This document shows, piece by piece, positions 8,636-17,607 of a stretch of DNA of 64,000 bases (position 1 is the stretch's first letter; each line of letters starts with the position of its first letter). Origin of the DNA: Bacillota bacterium (GTDB lineage: Bacteria > Bacillota > Clostridia > DSM-8532); assembly GCA_023415205.1 (NCBI GenBank), contig JAEZLR010000013.1:1-64000 (forward strand), read 5' to 3'. A program made the position numbers and the translations under genes. The notes beneath the pieces were generated by a model, which made no database searches, was not told the DNA's origin, and worked only from the letters and a program-made list of their open reading frames with translations.

Positions 8636-9016
8636 TCAAAAGAAAATAATTGCAGTCAGAATCAGGCATAATATCAAGGATGTAAAAAGAGAGATAACAA
8701 TGGATAAGCGAATTCTATCATATTTTCGCTTAAGCCTTTTGGAATTGAGGTATAAAGAGAATAGGCTGATAATGAACTGAACTAAGGATAGGATAAGGGC
8801 TATCTGTAGAAGCTGGTAATCCCAATAATCCCGGACTTGAATATGGAGTAGGCGGTCGAAAAAGGTTTCATCCACGGGTCTTGCGTAAAAGAGGAGTCCA
8901 AAATTCATAATCTGGAAGCCCCAAAGAATCACGCTGAAAATATCAACGAGTCTAAGTATCAGATCAGGTCCTTTCCTATCATTTGATCCTACAGAAAGGT
9001 TCGATTCCAACAACAT
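8636..9016 (-). CDS. Small membrane protein of unknown function
   Basis: The 126-aa protein has three predicted membrane helices, near residues 22-45, 68-90 and 103-125, with a Lys/Arg-rich cytoplasmic loop (KRLKRKYDR). An AGGAGAGG sequence directly precedes the ATG at 9016; the spacing is short, so the TTG codon just after it may be used instead. I recognise no family. It converges on the FN3/SLH gene, 23 bp between stops, and diverges from glgB. Confidence 0.55.
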   Translation of the reverse strand: MLLESNLSVGSNDRKGPDLILRLVDIFSVILWGFQIMNFGLLFYARPVDETFFDRLLHIQVRDYWDYQLLQIALILSLVQFIISLFSLYLNSKRLKRKYDRIRLSIVISLFTSLILCLILTAIIFF

Positions 9017-9136
9017 CCTCTCCTAACATAAATAACTAGTTTAAGCGTATCATACCTGGAAATACAATGGAAGAGCGTTGTAAAAATGAGGAAAATATTT
9101 TACTATTAAGCGTAAGCTGAATTTGGAGGTACTGCC

Positions 9137-11356
9137 ATGTTTCCATTAAATCGCTTTCTGGTTGATGAGTTGATGAACGGTCTGAGCAAAGATCCCCATG
9201 CGCTTTTAGGAATGCATTCCGATGATGATTCATTGGTTATCCGCGTTTATAATCCCCATTCCAAAAGCATCACCGTCAGGGATGTACATACATCGGAGAC
9301 CTTCCCCATGACCCTTGTTGATGAACGGGGCCTTTTTGAATATCAGTTCCTCGGGGATAAAAAACCCTTTGCCTATGAGCTTGACCATATCACCCAGGAA
9401 GGCATCACCTATACTGTGGCAGACCCTTATGCCTTTTGGCCCACAGTGTCGGACTATGACCTGTATCTCTTTAATCAGGGTAACCATCACCGTATCTATG
9501 AAAAGCTGGGGTGCCACCTGTGCGAAAATAATGGAATTACCGGTGCCTCGTTTGCCGTATGGGCACCTTCCGCACAAAGGGTCAGCGTGGTGGGCTCCTT
9601 TAACCAATGGGACGGCCGCATCCACCCCATGCGCAGAATGGGTAGCACAGGGGTCTGGGAGCTTTTTATTCCGGGCCTGAGCAAAGGTGATTTATATAAG
9701 TATGAGATACTCACCCCCTCCGGGGAGCTTTACATCAAGGCCGATCCCTATGCCTTCTTCGCAGAGAAGCCTCCCGAAACCGCCTCGGTGGTTTATGACA
9801 CCGATAACTACGCCTGGTCGGATGGGGTGTGGATGGAGCGGCGGCAAGAGGACAGCATCTTTGAGAAGCCGGTCAATATTTACGAGGTTCACCTGGGCTC
9901 ATGGATGCAGGAACCCGATGATGACCCTGAATCCGAAACAGGCTTCAAGCCCTATTCCTATAGAAGGCTCGCCGATTCCCTTGTATCCTATGTCAAAAGC
10001 ATGGGCTACACACATATCGAGCTTCTCCCAGTTATGGAGCACCCCTTTGATGGCTCCTGGGGTTATCAGGTGACAGGCTATTACGCCGCCACAAGCCGTT
10101 TTGGCACCCCCGAGGATTTAAAGTTTTTTGTGGATACCTGCCATCAGAACGGTATCGGAGTCATACTGGACTGGGTTCCCGCCCATTTCCCCAAGGACGG
10201 CCACGGCCTGGCCCGATTTGACGGCACCGCCCTTTATGAGCACAGTGACAAACGCAGGGGCGAGCATTTGGAATGGGGCACCCATGTGTTTAACTATGGG
10301 CGCAATGAGGTTAAAAACTTTTTGACCTCCAACGCGGTCTATTGGTTTGAACAATTCCATGTGGATGGGCTCCGGGTAGATGCGGTGGCCTCCATGCTCT
10401 ATCTGGATTATTGCCGAAAGCCGGGGGAATGGCTGCCTAATCCCTATGGCGGACGAGAAAACCTGGACGCCGTAGAATTTATCAAGCATCTTAATTATGT
10501 TGTTTACAAGTATTTTCCCAATGTCATGATGATTGCTGAGGAGTCCACCTCGTGGCCCCGGGTGACCAAGCCCGTTCATGAGGGTGGCCTGGGCTTTTCT
10601 CATAAATGGAACATGGGCTGGATGAATGATTTTCTCAAATACATGAGTATGGACAGCGCCTATCGTAAATATCATCAAAATCTGATTACCTTCTCCTTCA
10701 TGTATGCCTGGAGTGAAAACTTCGTTTTGGTTCTTTCCCATGATGAGGTGGTTCATGGCAAATGCTCCCTTCTTAATAAAATGCCGGGGGATTACTGGCA
10801 GAAATTTGCCGGGCTCAGAAGCGCTTATGGCTATTTCTTCGGGCATCCGGGAAAAAAGCTTCTCTTTATGGGGGGCGAATTCGGACAGTTTATCGAGTGG
10901 AAATATAAGGAGAGCCTGGACTGGCATCTTTTGAATTATCCTATGCATGAAAAGCTAAGCCGCTGTGTTTCTGATCTTAACCACCTCTACAAAACAGAAA
11001 AAGCGCTTTATGAGGTGGACACCCATTACGAGGGCTTTGAATGGATCGATTGTAACGACACTCAGCACAGCATTGTGTCCTTCATCCGAAAAGGTATGAA
11101 TTGGAGGGATATGCTCATTTTCGTCTGCAACTTTACACCCCAGGTTTTTGAAAACTATCGTATCGGGGCACCGTTGGACACCACCTATACCGAGATCTTT
11201 AACACCGACGACGAGCAATATGGCGGGAGCAATGTGCGAAATTTAGGCCCCATCAACACGGAGGCTCAGCCCTTCCATAATAAGCCCTATTCCATTAATC
11301 TGAGGATTCCTCCCCTGGCAACCCTCATTCTGAGGCCAGATACTAGTAATATGTAA
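9137..11356 (+). CDS. glgB: 1,4-alpha-glucan branching enzyme
   Basis: GlgB is a cytoplasmic GH13 enzyme that introduces alpha-1,6 branches into glycogen. The protein is 739 aa with N-terminal CBM48-type domains (SFAVWAPSAQRVSVVGSFN near residue 138), the (beta/alpha)8 barrel and a C-terminal beta domain. Catalytic residues can be read: nucleophile Asp415 in GLRVDAVASM, acid/base Glu468 in MIAEES and Asp536 in LSHDEV. The ATG follows TTTGGAGG. No glgA, glgC, glgD or glgP is nearby, so it is separated from the usual glycogen operon. Confidence 0.97.
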   Translation: MFPLNRFLVDELMNGLSKDPHALLGMHSDDDSLVIRVYNPHSKSITVRDVHTSETFPMTLVDERGLFEYQFLGDKKPFAYELDHITQEGITYTVADPYAFWPTVSDYDLYLFNQGNHHRIYEKLGCHLCENNGITGASFAVWAPSAQRVSVVGSFNQWDGRIHPMRRMGSTGVWELFIPGLSKGDLYKYEILTPSGELYIKADPYAFFAEKPPETASVVYDTDNYAWSDGVWMERRQEDSIFEKPVNIYEVHLGSWMQEPDDDPESETGFKPYSYRRLADSLVSYVKSMGYTHIELLPVMEHPFDGSWGYQVTGYYAATSRFGTPEDLKFFVDTCHQNGIGVILDWVPAHFPKDGHGLARFDGTALYEHSDKRRGEHLEWGTHVFNYGRNEVKNFLTSNAVYWFEQFHVDGLRVDAVASMLYLDYCRKPGEWLPNPYGGRENLDAVEFIKHLNYVVYKYFPNVMMIAEESTSWPRVTKPVHEGGLGFSHKWNMGWMNDFLKYMSMDSAYRKYHQNLITFSFMYAWSENFVLVLSHDEVVHGKCSLLNKMPGDYWQKFAGLRSAYGYFFGHPGKKLLFMGGEFGQFIEWKYKESLDWHLLNYPMHEKLSRCVSDLNHLYKTEKALYEVDTHYEGFEWIDCNDTQHSIVSFIRKGMNWRDMLIFVCNFTPQVFENYRIGAPLDTTYTEIFNTDDEQYGGSNVRNLGPINTEAQPFHNKPYSINLRIPPLATLILRPDTSNM

Positions 11357-11371
11357 ATTTTGATTATATTT

Positions 11372-11471
11372 CTAGTTTTACCCCTTTGTTCTATACAGTG
11401 ACGCTACCGGCATATAATGAGACGTAATTTTTAATCAAGCTAACCCAAACAAAAAACGAGTAGGTGACGGT
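11372..11471 (+). promoter_or_regulatory. Possible promoter for the 108-aa gene
   Basis: A consensus -10, TATAAT, lies at 11413-11418, about 55 bp ahead of the next start codon. The -35 region is weak (TCTATA at 17-bp spacing, or TTGTTC at 21 bp). Confidence 0.35.
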
Positions 11472-11798
11472 ATGAAACTAAACTATGTCTCAGTATTGAA
11501 GGAGTACAAAACACAAAATCGAGCGGAAGGTTATTTTGTCCGCGGGGAATTTGAAAGTCCGCCCTCAACCCATTGGATCAACCAGTTAATGCTGATTTGG
11601 TCAAGTACGCCCTCCTATCGAAAACTATGCCTGGAGCCTCAAATCAACCGTAATGAAATGATTATTACCCTTAGCGACAGTGACAGTATAGGCGCGGCTA
11701 TTGAAGCCATACGAAATATTGTCTCCAGGGTTAAGGACCCCTACATAGTCCCAGAAGAGGAACATTACCTAATCAATATAAAAGAAGCCATTATTTGA
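11472..11798 (+). CDS. Hypothetical protein, 108 aa
   Basis: I do not recognise this protein. It is soluble, with no signal or membrane helix. A strand-rich N-terminal half (RAEGYFVRGEFESP; MLIWSSTPSYRKLCLEP) precedes a helix (IGAAIEAIRNIVSRVKD) and a final strand, suggesting a small alpha/beta fold. TAGGTGAC serves as ribosome site. It has its own -10 upstream and terminator downstream (11821-11843), so it is probably a separate transcription unit. Confidence 0.6.
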   Translation: MKLNYVSVLKEYKTQNRAEGYFVRGEFESPPSTHWINQLMLIWSSTPSYRKLCLEPQINRNEMIITLSDSDSIGAAIEAIRNIVSRVKDPYIVPEEEHYLINIKEAII

Positions 11799-11820
11799 CC
11801 CAATGGGTCTATAGCCAACA

Positions 11821-11843
11821 AAAGAGCCGTAAGGCTCTTTTTT
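11821..11843 (+). terminator. Rho-independent terminator
   Basis: An 8-bp stem, AAAGAGCC/GGCTCTTT, with loop GTAA is followed by a T run. It ends the transcript of the 108-aa gene. Confidence 0.85.
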
Positions 11844-11898
11844 AATACCCGCTAAAGTGCTATACTTGAGGGAAATATTTGTTTAAGCAGGTTGACCT

Positions 11899-12810
11899 AT
11901 GAAATTAAAAGGCTCCTGGGGTATCCCCGCTGTTCTTTTTGCCGTTATTGTCTGGGGAATATCCTTTGTTTCCACCAAAATTATACTTAAAGACCTTCCT
12001 CCGGTGAGTATTGCATTTTTCAGGCAGTTTGTGGCCCTTATCCCGCTGCTTGCCATGATGGTAGCACAAAAAGAGAGCTTTCGGTTAAAGAAAGGCGAAG
12101 TATTTACTTTTTTACTGGCTACGCTCTTCGGCATCGTCCTTTATTTTTACTTTGAAAACAGAGGACTGACTATGACCACCGCCTCCAATGCCTCTATGCT
12201 TGTGGCAGCCATCCCCATATTGGCGCTGACTGTGGAGAGCATCACCCAACGTAAGGCCCTGGAATTATCTGCTCTTTTCTGCATTATTGCCTCCATTCTA
12301 GGGGTCTATTTTGTTATCTTTGAGACTGGTCTGCCCGATTTCAGCTCTAAAACCTTTTGGGGAAATCTCCTGGTTTTAGGCGCCATGATTTCCTGGATTA
12401 TTTATACCTTCATGAGTAAGAGCCTTGGAGAGAAATACAGCAGTCTCAAGCTGACCACCCTTCAGACCCTTTTTAGTATTCCACTGTTTACCCCCTTCAT
12501 CATAGGAGAGATAAAAGCCTGGAAAGTCCCTTCCCTTGTGTCTGTGGGTCACTTGGTTTTCCTAGGGATTTTCTGTTCGGCTCTTGCCTATGTTTTTTAC
12601 CTGTTCGGGCTTAAGGCCCTGGGGCCTGTGCTCCCCTCGGCCCTGCTTAACCTTATCCCTGTTGTGACCATCCTCACAGGCTCGGTCTTTCTCAATGAGA
12701 AAATGTCCCTACTGCAAATAATAGGCTCCGTCCTGATCGTAGGCAGCCTAACTTTTTTAAGCATCATAAGAACAAGGAAGGCGCGTCTTGTACCCAATTC
12801 AGAAGCTTGA
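11899..12810 (+). CDS. EamA/DMT-family transporter
   Basis: The 303-aa membrane protein has about ten hydrophobic helices arranged as two EamA repeats (roughly residues 8-140 and 150-290). Family marks include VIVWGISFVSTKIIL near the start and the end-of-repeat pattern ALGPVLPSALLNLIPVVTIL. Members of the drug/metabolite transporter superfamily export amino acids, nucleosides or other metabolites; the substrate cannot be read from sequence. The ATG follows GCAGGTTGACCT, a modest ribosome site. It stands alone after a terminator. Confidence 0.9.
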   Translation: MKLKGSWGIPAVLFAVIVWGISFVSTKIILKDLPPVSIAFFRQFVALIPLLAMMVAQKESFRLKKGEVFTFLLATLFGIVLYFYFENRGLTMTTASNASMLVAAIPILALTVESITQRKALELSALFCIIASILGVYFVIFETGLPDFSSKTFWGNLLVLGAMISWIIYTFMSKSLGEKYSSLKLTTLQTLFSIPLFTPFIIGEIKAWKVPSLVSVGHLVFLGIFCSALAYVFYLFGLKALGPVLPSALLNLIPVVTILTGSVFLNEKMSLLQIIGSVLIVGSLTFLSIIRTRKARLVPNSEA

Positions 12811-12852
12811 CCATATATTATAGTAAGCAAGCTTTTATTGGAGGTACTCCTA

Positions 12853-13320
12853 ATGTTTCAGGATTTTGACAGAGGTAGAGATAGGAGGCGCGATAGGGAC
12901 AGAGACCGAGACAGGGACCGCGATAGGGATCGGGATCGGGACCGCGACAGGGACAGGGATAGAGATCGGGACAGAGACAGGGATTTTAGACGCAACCCTC
13001 TTGATTTTCTAAGATTTTTAACGCCTACCTTCCCCTTTTTCCCCCAGCGTCCCCAGTTTGGTCCCCAATTTGGGCCCCCAGTAGGCCCACCTCCAGCCTT
13101 TATTCCTCAGGAGCCTGTGACAGCTTTTGCAGTTGATCCGGGAGCCATTAGTCGTTGTCTGTTCCGCTTTACCTTTATCTGGCCTTTCCGGGCCAATCCC
13201 TTTTGGTTTTACCCCACCTTCGTAGGCCCTAGATCCATTGCAGGCTTTAGGTGGACGGGCTTTAACTGGGTATATTTCGGATTGGATTTGAGGGAAATTC
13301 GTTCATTCCTTTGTGTTTGA
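12853..13320 (+). CDS. Protein with long Arg-Asp repeat and aromatic/proline-rich tail
   Basis: The start is ATG at 12853 (155 aa), after TTGGAGGTACTCCTA. Residues 13-44 are sixteen uninterrupted Arg-Asp pairs (12889-12984), preceded by a looser R/D segment. Arg and Asp codons are mixed (AGG, AGA, CGC, CGG, CGA; GAT, GAC), so the repeat is not a fresh slippage product. The rest is rich in Phe, Pro, Gln and Trp: a PQFGPQFGPPVGPPP segment and a C-terminal half with many aromatics, ending in Cys-Val. There is no signal peptide or clear membrane helix. I recognise no family; a spore-coat or RNA-binding role is possible but only speculation. Confidence 0.7.
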   Translation: MFQDFDRGRDRRRDRDRDRDRDRDRDRDRDRDRDRDRDRDRDRDFRRNPLDFLRFLTPTFPFFPQRPQFGPQFGPPVGPPPAFIPQEPVTAFAVDPGAISRCLFRFTFIWPFRANPFWFYPTFVGPRSIAGFRWTGFNWVYFGLDLREIRSFLCV

Positions 13321-13359
13321 CCGCATTTCTTAAATGAATAGAAGCTAAAATAGGCTTTA

Positions 13360-13391
13360 AGCGGGTTATCAAGGGTGACCCGCTCTTTTTT
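13360..13391 (+). terminator. Rho-independent terminator
   Basis: The stem AGCGGGT/ACCCGCT is followed by CTTTTTT on the plus strand. It ends the Arg-Asp-repeat gene just before the convergent histidine kinase gene. Confidence 0.8.
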
Positions 13392-13407
13392 GAACATTTA
13401 TGAGAAG

Positions 13408-15045
13408 CTAAAACATCTCCCCTAAGATCACCCCACCAGGGCCCAATGAATGAGCGGTAACAACGGGAATCTCAATCCTGAAAATGTTTCCTTGATCCTT
13501 CATGCTCTCCACGACAATACTTCCCCTGTGCTGCTCAACAATCCTTGAGGCAATGGCCAACCCGAGGGAATTTCCCTCATCAAAGCCCTGTCGGTACAAA
13601 TCAGGCTTAAGAACCCTGGGCAGGCTGTCAGAATAGATTTCACGGCCCGTACAGCTGATAGAAAGTAAGATGGTGCGGCCCTCAAGCCTTGAAGATATCC
13701 CTATCTCACCATTATGGCTTATAGCCTCAATGGCATTTTCCAATAAGATCAATATAAGCTGGTTGATTTGCCGGGGCATGCACAGAATATCAGGAATTTC
13801 CCCCATGGAACGCCTGACTTTAATTTTTTTCTCCAGAAATTTATAATTGAGAAGCGTCAGGGTGCTTTCTATGCCATCATTGATGTTGGCCTGCTTAAAT
13901 CCACCCCCATCCAACTGGGTGAAAATTCTCATGTCATGAATAATATGGGACACACGCTTCGTGGCTTCAAGACTGTTCTCCCTCAAGGAGGGGATATACT
14001 CAAGGTAGGCTTCTATGGTTTCGGGCTGGGAAGTATTGATGCGAGTGTAAAGGGTCTCTTCCAGTTGAAGATTGGATTGGATGGTGGCTATGGGCGTATT
14101 GATTTCATGGGTAATTCCCGCCACAAGCGACCCCAGTGCCGATAGCTTTTCTGATTGAACCAACTGGGATTGGGCTTCCATAAGCTTTCCCATGGTTATC
14201 TGAAGGTGGCTATTGCTGGCATTGAGCTCTTTATTGGCCAGCATCAGTTGCTCGGTTTCCCGTTTAACCCGCATTTCCAGCGATTTATTGAGCTCATCCA
14301 CCTCTGACAGTGCCTGGTTGAGTGCGCTGTTTTTCTCCTTAAGTTCGTTGGATCTTTTTTCAAGAAGAGTATGGGCTATTTTGAACCGATGCACCAAGGA
14401 CAGCATGAAGAAAATCATCACCAGAAAAATCCCGTATTGAAAAATAGGAGGGCCCTTTCCCTTGCTGACCAGCATAATGATCCCATGGATAAATCCCGTA
14501 AGATTGACCGCAGCAAAGCTCCACTTGCGAAGACGGCTCTCAAAAACCGTTTGCTGGCCCCCTGTACCTTTGGTAAAGGGAATAAACGTTAGGGAGATCA
14601 GGAAAACAACTGTAAATAAGCTGTTGCTTGCCCCTATCTCACAGACTCCCATAAGGTCTAGAAAGCCCATGAGGAGGGCATGGCCTAGAAAGAACTTCCA
14701 AAGAACCCTCAATACTCTTTTATGCCAATGTGCTTGGTTTACCATTTCCTCGGTGAAGGCTAGGATTCCCACGGGCATCATATAAAGGGCCAGGGTTCCC
14801 AGGTGGACGCCAAAAATCTCAAAGGAGCCTAGAAAAAGGCTATGTGTCGGAGCGAGACGGACAAGATTGAGGGCAGAGGAAAAAGCCAGTATTGAAATAC
14901 CTAAGAAGTGCTTAAGCTGTCTCTTGATAAAAAAATAGGACACAAAGAAAAATATACCTATTAATGCGAAGGAGAGACAGAAGAGGTAGATTTCCGCATC
15001 AGTTTTAAGTGCCTTTAAAAGAGACTCTGCTGAATGATAGGCCAC
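13408..15045 (-). CDS. Membrane sensor histidine kinase, orphan
   Basis: The 545-aa protein has an N-terminal half with about seven hydrophobic helices (residues 20-230), then a coiled coil, then a kinase core. The phosphorylation motif is KLSALGSLVAGITHEINTPIA, so His of ITHEI is the phosphoacceptor. An N-box (NQLILILLENAIEAI) and a glycine-rich GNSLGLAIASRIVEQHRG segment make up the ATPase domain. The usual DxGxG (G1) motif reads SCTGREIYSDS, which is unusual. No response regulator adjoins it, so partner and signal are unknown. Confidence 0.88.
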   Translation of the reverse strand: MAYHSAESLLKALKTDAEIYLFCLSFALIGIFFFVSYFFIKRQLKHFLGISILAFSSALNLVRLAPTHSLFLGSFEIFGVHLGTLALYMMPVGILAFTEEMVNQAHWHKRVLRVLWKFFLGHALLMGFLDLMGVCEIGASNSLFTVVFLISLTFIPFTKGTGGQQTVFESRLRKWSFAAVNLTGFIHGIIMLVSKGKGPPIFQYGIFLVMIFFMLSLVHRFKIAHTLLEKRSNELKEKNSALNQALSEVDELNKSLEMRVKRETEQLMLANKELNASNSHLQITMGKLMEAQSQLVQSEKLSALGSLVAGITHEINTPIATIQSNLQLEETLYTRINTSQPETIEAYLEYIPSLRENSLEATKRVSHIIHDMRIFTQLDGGGFKQANINDGIESTLTLLNYKFLEKKIKVRRSMGEIPDILCMPRQINQLILILLENAIEAISHNGEIGISSRLEGRTILLSISCTGREIYSDSLPRVLKPDLYRQGFDEGNSLGLAIASRIVEQHRGSIVVESMKDQGNIFRIEIPVVTAHSLGPGGVILGEMF

Positions 15046-15155
15046 ACTTCCACCGCCTGTAAATATATGTTATTTATTATTATCCCTCAATAAACAGACT
15101 AAAACAGAAACCTAGCCAACCTCATGAATTCTTTCTTCACCCAGCTCATCTAATT

Positions 15156-15198
15156 AAGGCTCCCTCCTGATTATAAAGCCTCACCGGAGGGAGCCTTT
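15156..15198 (-). terminator. Terminator-like hairpin downstream of the GT-D gene
   Basis: A 12-bp perfect inverted repeat pairs 15156-15167 (AAGGCTCCCTCC) with 15186-15197. It lies directly after the GT-D gene stop. On the minus strand the tail is TTAATTAG, so the U run is weak. Confidence 0.55.
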
Positions 15199-15205
15199 AC
15201 TCTCT

Positions 15206-15958
15206 TTAGTGCCCATAGAATTTATATTTACCTTTATACTTAGGGTCTAAAAGAACATTGACGCCCTGGCCGTAATCAACACATACCTTTCCGTATTGCT
15301 TGGCCATGATGGGCGCGATCAGGTCAGCATTTACCCCTGAGCTTACCAGGGACCAATCATGGGGGATACTTGCCATAAATTCAATGGTTTTTTCTATGTC
15401 ATTGGGGCCGTACTGCCCGGTGTAATACCCAGGCACCTGTACACCCAAGGTTTCCTTGATATATCCCGCAAATTGCTCGGACAATCTACCCACCAGCAAC
15501 GGCGGGCTTTCTATGATTAGATCAACAAAGCTTTTTCTCGTGCATAGGTTGAGGTTGCTGAAAATAAAGAATAGCCTAGAAGGCTTAAAATGAATCGCCG
15601 AAAATACCTTGCTGGTGAAAATACCCCTGGGATAAACCCCTACTAAATCTGCTGTTTTAACTGATTCAATCAGCCTGTCCCTGGTTTTGTACTGATCCAG
15701 CATATCCTCTCTCAAGCTCACCCCGCAATAATCGGTGGTCTTCCAGGCAATGTGGTTGGATAAGTACTCGGAGGACAGACATATATTCTGTGACATTACG
15801 GTAAGCTCCCCATCACCAACTCTGACTAAGCTAAGCGGTGTTCTTGTCTTGACACTATTTACAATGATCTCTACAACCTCATCAATGGACATGAGCTCCT
15901 CTGGAGAAAAGGAAATTTCCCACCCTGGATATAGCCACGGTGTATTTTCATATTTCAT
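15206..15958 (-). CDS. GT-D fold domain protein (putative glycosyltransferase)
   Basis: The 250-aa soluble protein carries the segment SLVRVGDGELTVM near residue 43, the hallmark of the GT-D glycosyltransferase fold (the former DUF1792, first described in streptococcal adhesin glycosylation). The C-terminal part (WSLVSSGVNADLIAPIMAKQYGKVCVDYGQ) matches that domain's nucleotide-binding end. Such domains transfer sugars onto glycans, often within larger proteins or glycan gene clusters. Here it is a single domain with no other glycan gene beside it, so acceptor and donor are unknown. Confidence 0.75.
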   Translation of the reverse strand: MKYENTPWLYPGWEISFSPEELMSIDEVVEIIVNSVKTRTPLSLVRVGDGELTVMSQNICLSSEYLSNHIAWKTTDYCGVSLREDMLDQYKTRDRLIESVKTADLVGVYPRGIFTSKVFSAIHFKPSRLFFIFSNLNLCTRKSFVDLIIESPPLLVGRLSEQFAGYIKETLGVQVPGYYTGQYGPNDIEKTIEFMASIPHDWSLVSSGVNADLIAPIMAKQYGKVCVDYGQGVNVLLDPKYKGKYKFYGH

Positions 15959-16103
15959 ACTAACCTCCTCTGTGCCCGATGCTTTTAAGGCTTCAAGTTT
16001 AAAACCTTACGCATTCTTCGACTGTTTTCCTGCCATAGTCCTACTTTATTGTATGAAGGAGCACGTTTTTTGTTGCAAAAGGACTTCCTTTCACTTCCTT
16101 AAA

Positions 16104-16150
16104 ACAGGTCAACGCCGAGGGTGTAGTACCCTCGGCCTTGACCTGTTTTT
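16104..16150 (-). terminator. Strong bidirectional terminator hairpin
   Basis: A 19-bp stem with one mismatch pairs 16104-16122 with 16128-16146, with T runs on both sides. It lies just after the stop of the binding-protein gene (minus) and upstream of the GT-D gene. Confidence 0.85.
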
Positions 16151-16166
16151 CTATTAATGCTTTGTT

Positions 16167-17435
16167 TTACTTAAATTGTGCCTGTACCTCATCCAGAATA
16201 TCCTTGACGCTCTTATCACTGTTGGTAAGGATTTTTTCCTGCATGGCGGGAACGATGGTATCAATGAACTTCTTTGTGTCGGAGGGATATCCGAAATCCT
16301 TGGCATAAGGGACCATGGCCTCTATGGCCTTGAATTCGGGGTTGACTTCAAAGTAGCTTCCTGAGAGGGCGGGTTTTGAGGGATTGATGCCAACATCCTT
16401 CATGATGACTTCCAGGGCATCGTCTCTCGTCAGATAGTACGCGGCTTTAACAGCAGAAACTGCGTCGGGTGTGTCTTTCAAAACAACCCATGCATCAGAA
16501 TGGGAGGTGGATCCCTTTGTTGTTCCTTCAGGCATTCCAATGGCTACATAGTTAATGTCTGGAGCGGCTTCTGCAAGGTATCCCTTGTACCAGTACCCAC
16601 CGGTTGTCATCGCTGCCAGTTTATTGGCAAATACTTCGCCGTCCCATCCAAAACCGGCCTCTTGGGGAGAAATGGCAACACCCTCTTTGTAGAAATCAAC
16701 AATCGTCTCAAGAGCCTTTACATTGGCCTCGGAGTTGATGGTCTGACCATTGCTCCAGCCGCCACCGAAGGTAAGGGCATAGTTGGTAAAGTGATATTCA
16801 TGGATATTAATACAGATACCCTTCACACTGTCCTTAGTCAAAGCCTTGGCAGCTTCCTTGACTTCAGCCCAATTGGTGGGGTAATCCTTCAAGCCCGCTG
16901 CATCCCACATATCCTTGTTGATAAAGAACATGCCAGGAACAACGCTGACGGGAATACCGAACTGCTTGCCGCTGGAAGCCCAGATAGCTTTGGCTGAATC
17001 AGCGTATGCGCTCAAGTCCAATTTGGCTTCAGTTACTAGACTGTCGATAGGTGTAAACATTCCTTTTTCAATATACTCATAAGCACCTTCATTGGTAAGC
17101 TTCACAATGTCAGGCGCAGTTTTAGCTGCGATTTGTGCAGGAAGATGGTTCCAGAAGTCCGCACTGCTGGGGTAGGTTTGCATCTCCAGCTTTAAGCCTG
17201 GAAACATGGACTCACTGCCCTTTAACAGCTCCGAATAGGTACTAATTTCTTTCTCGGATCCCCATAATCCGAATCTTACCGTTACTTCCTTCACAGGCTC
17301 CTCAGAAGCGGGTGCCGAGGACGAGGGAGTGTTTGAATTTGCAGGCTGTGCGGTGTTCCCACAACCCACAAGACCGATAGAAACCAACATTATCAATGCT
17401 ACGAGAAGAGATAAAACCTTTTGTGTCTTTTTCAT
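16167..17435 (-). CDS. Sugar ABC transporter substrate-binding lipoprotein
   Basis: This 422-aa family-1 extracellular solute-binding protein has a lipoprotein signal (hydrophobic residues 8-22, lipobox VGC with the modified Cys at 25), then a Ser/Pro-rich linker. The binding domain shows typical features: VTVRFGLWGSEKE as first strand, a PDIVKLTNEGAYEYIEKG segment near residue 105 and a GGYWYKG stretch near 270. It should deliver an oligosaccharide or glycoside to the permeases at 21.2-22.9 kb. AAGGAGG precedes the ATG. It follows the YesN-type regulator gene but has its own promoter. Confidence 0.93.
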   Translation of the reverse strand: MKKTQKVLSLLVALIMLVSIGLVGCGNTAQPANSNTPSSSAPASEEPVKEVTVRFGLWGSEKEISTYSELLKGSESMFPGLKLEMQTYPSSADFWNHLPAQIAAKTAPDIVKLTNEGAYEYIEKGMFTPIDSLVTEAKLDLSAYADSAKAIWASSGKQFGIPVSVVPGMFFINKDMWDAAGLKDYPTNWAEVKEAAKALTKDSVKGICINIHEYHFTNYALTFGGGWSNGQTINSEANVKALETIVDFYKEGVAISPQEAGFGWDGEVFANKLAAMTTGGYWYKGYLAEAAPDINYVAIGMPEGTTKGSTSHSDAWVVLKDTPDAVSAVKAAYYLTRDDALEVIMKDVGINPSKPALSGSYFEVNPEFKAIEAMVPYAKDFGYPSDTKKFIDTIVPAMQEKILTNSDKSVKDILDEVQAQFK

Positions 17436-17475
17436 TTTAATATTCCTCCTTATCGATTGATTGTGGTTTCATGGT

Positions 17476-17503
17476 AGCATAATGCCCAGAAATGATAAGT
17501 AAA
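17476..17503 (-). promoter_or_regulatory. Promoter of the substrate-binding protein gene
   Basis: Read on the minus strand: TTTACT (17503-17498), 16 bp, then TATGCT (17481-17476). It lies about 40 bp upstream of the start codon. Confidence 0.55.
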
Positions 17504-17607
17504 CAGAATTATGATTTATTAAAAGTTATAAAAAAACTTTTGGCAGACAAGAAAAAGTTAAATGTTCTTCTCTTTTATTTAATAATTTTACACTTTTAAG
17601 AAAGGCA

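Noticed and set aside
10118..10948. Minus-strand frame of 276 codons inside glgB
   Set aside because: It is antisense to a fully conserved catalytic region of glgB and has no family features.
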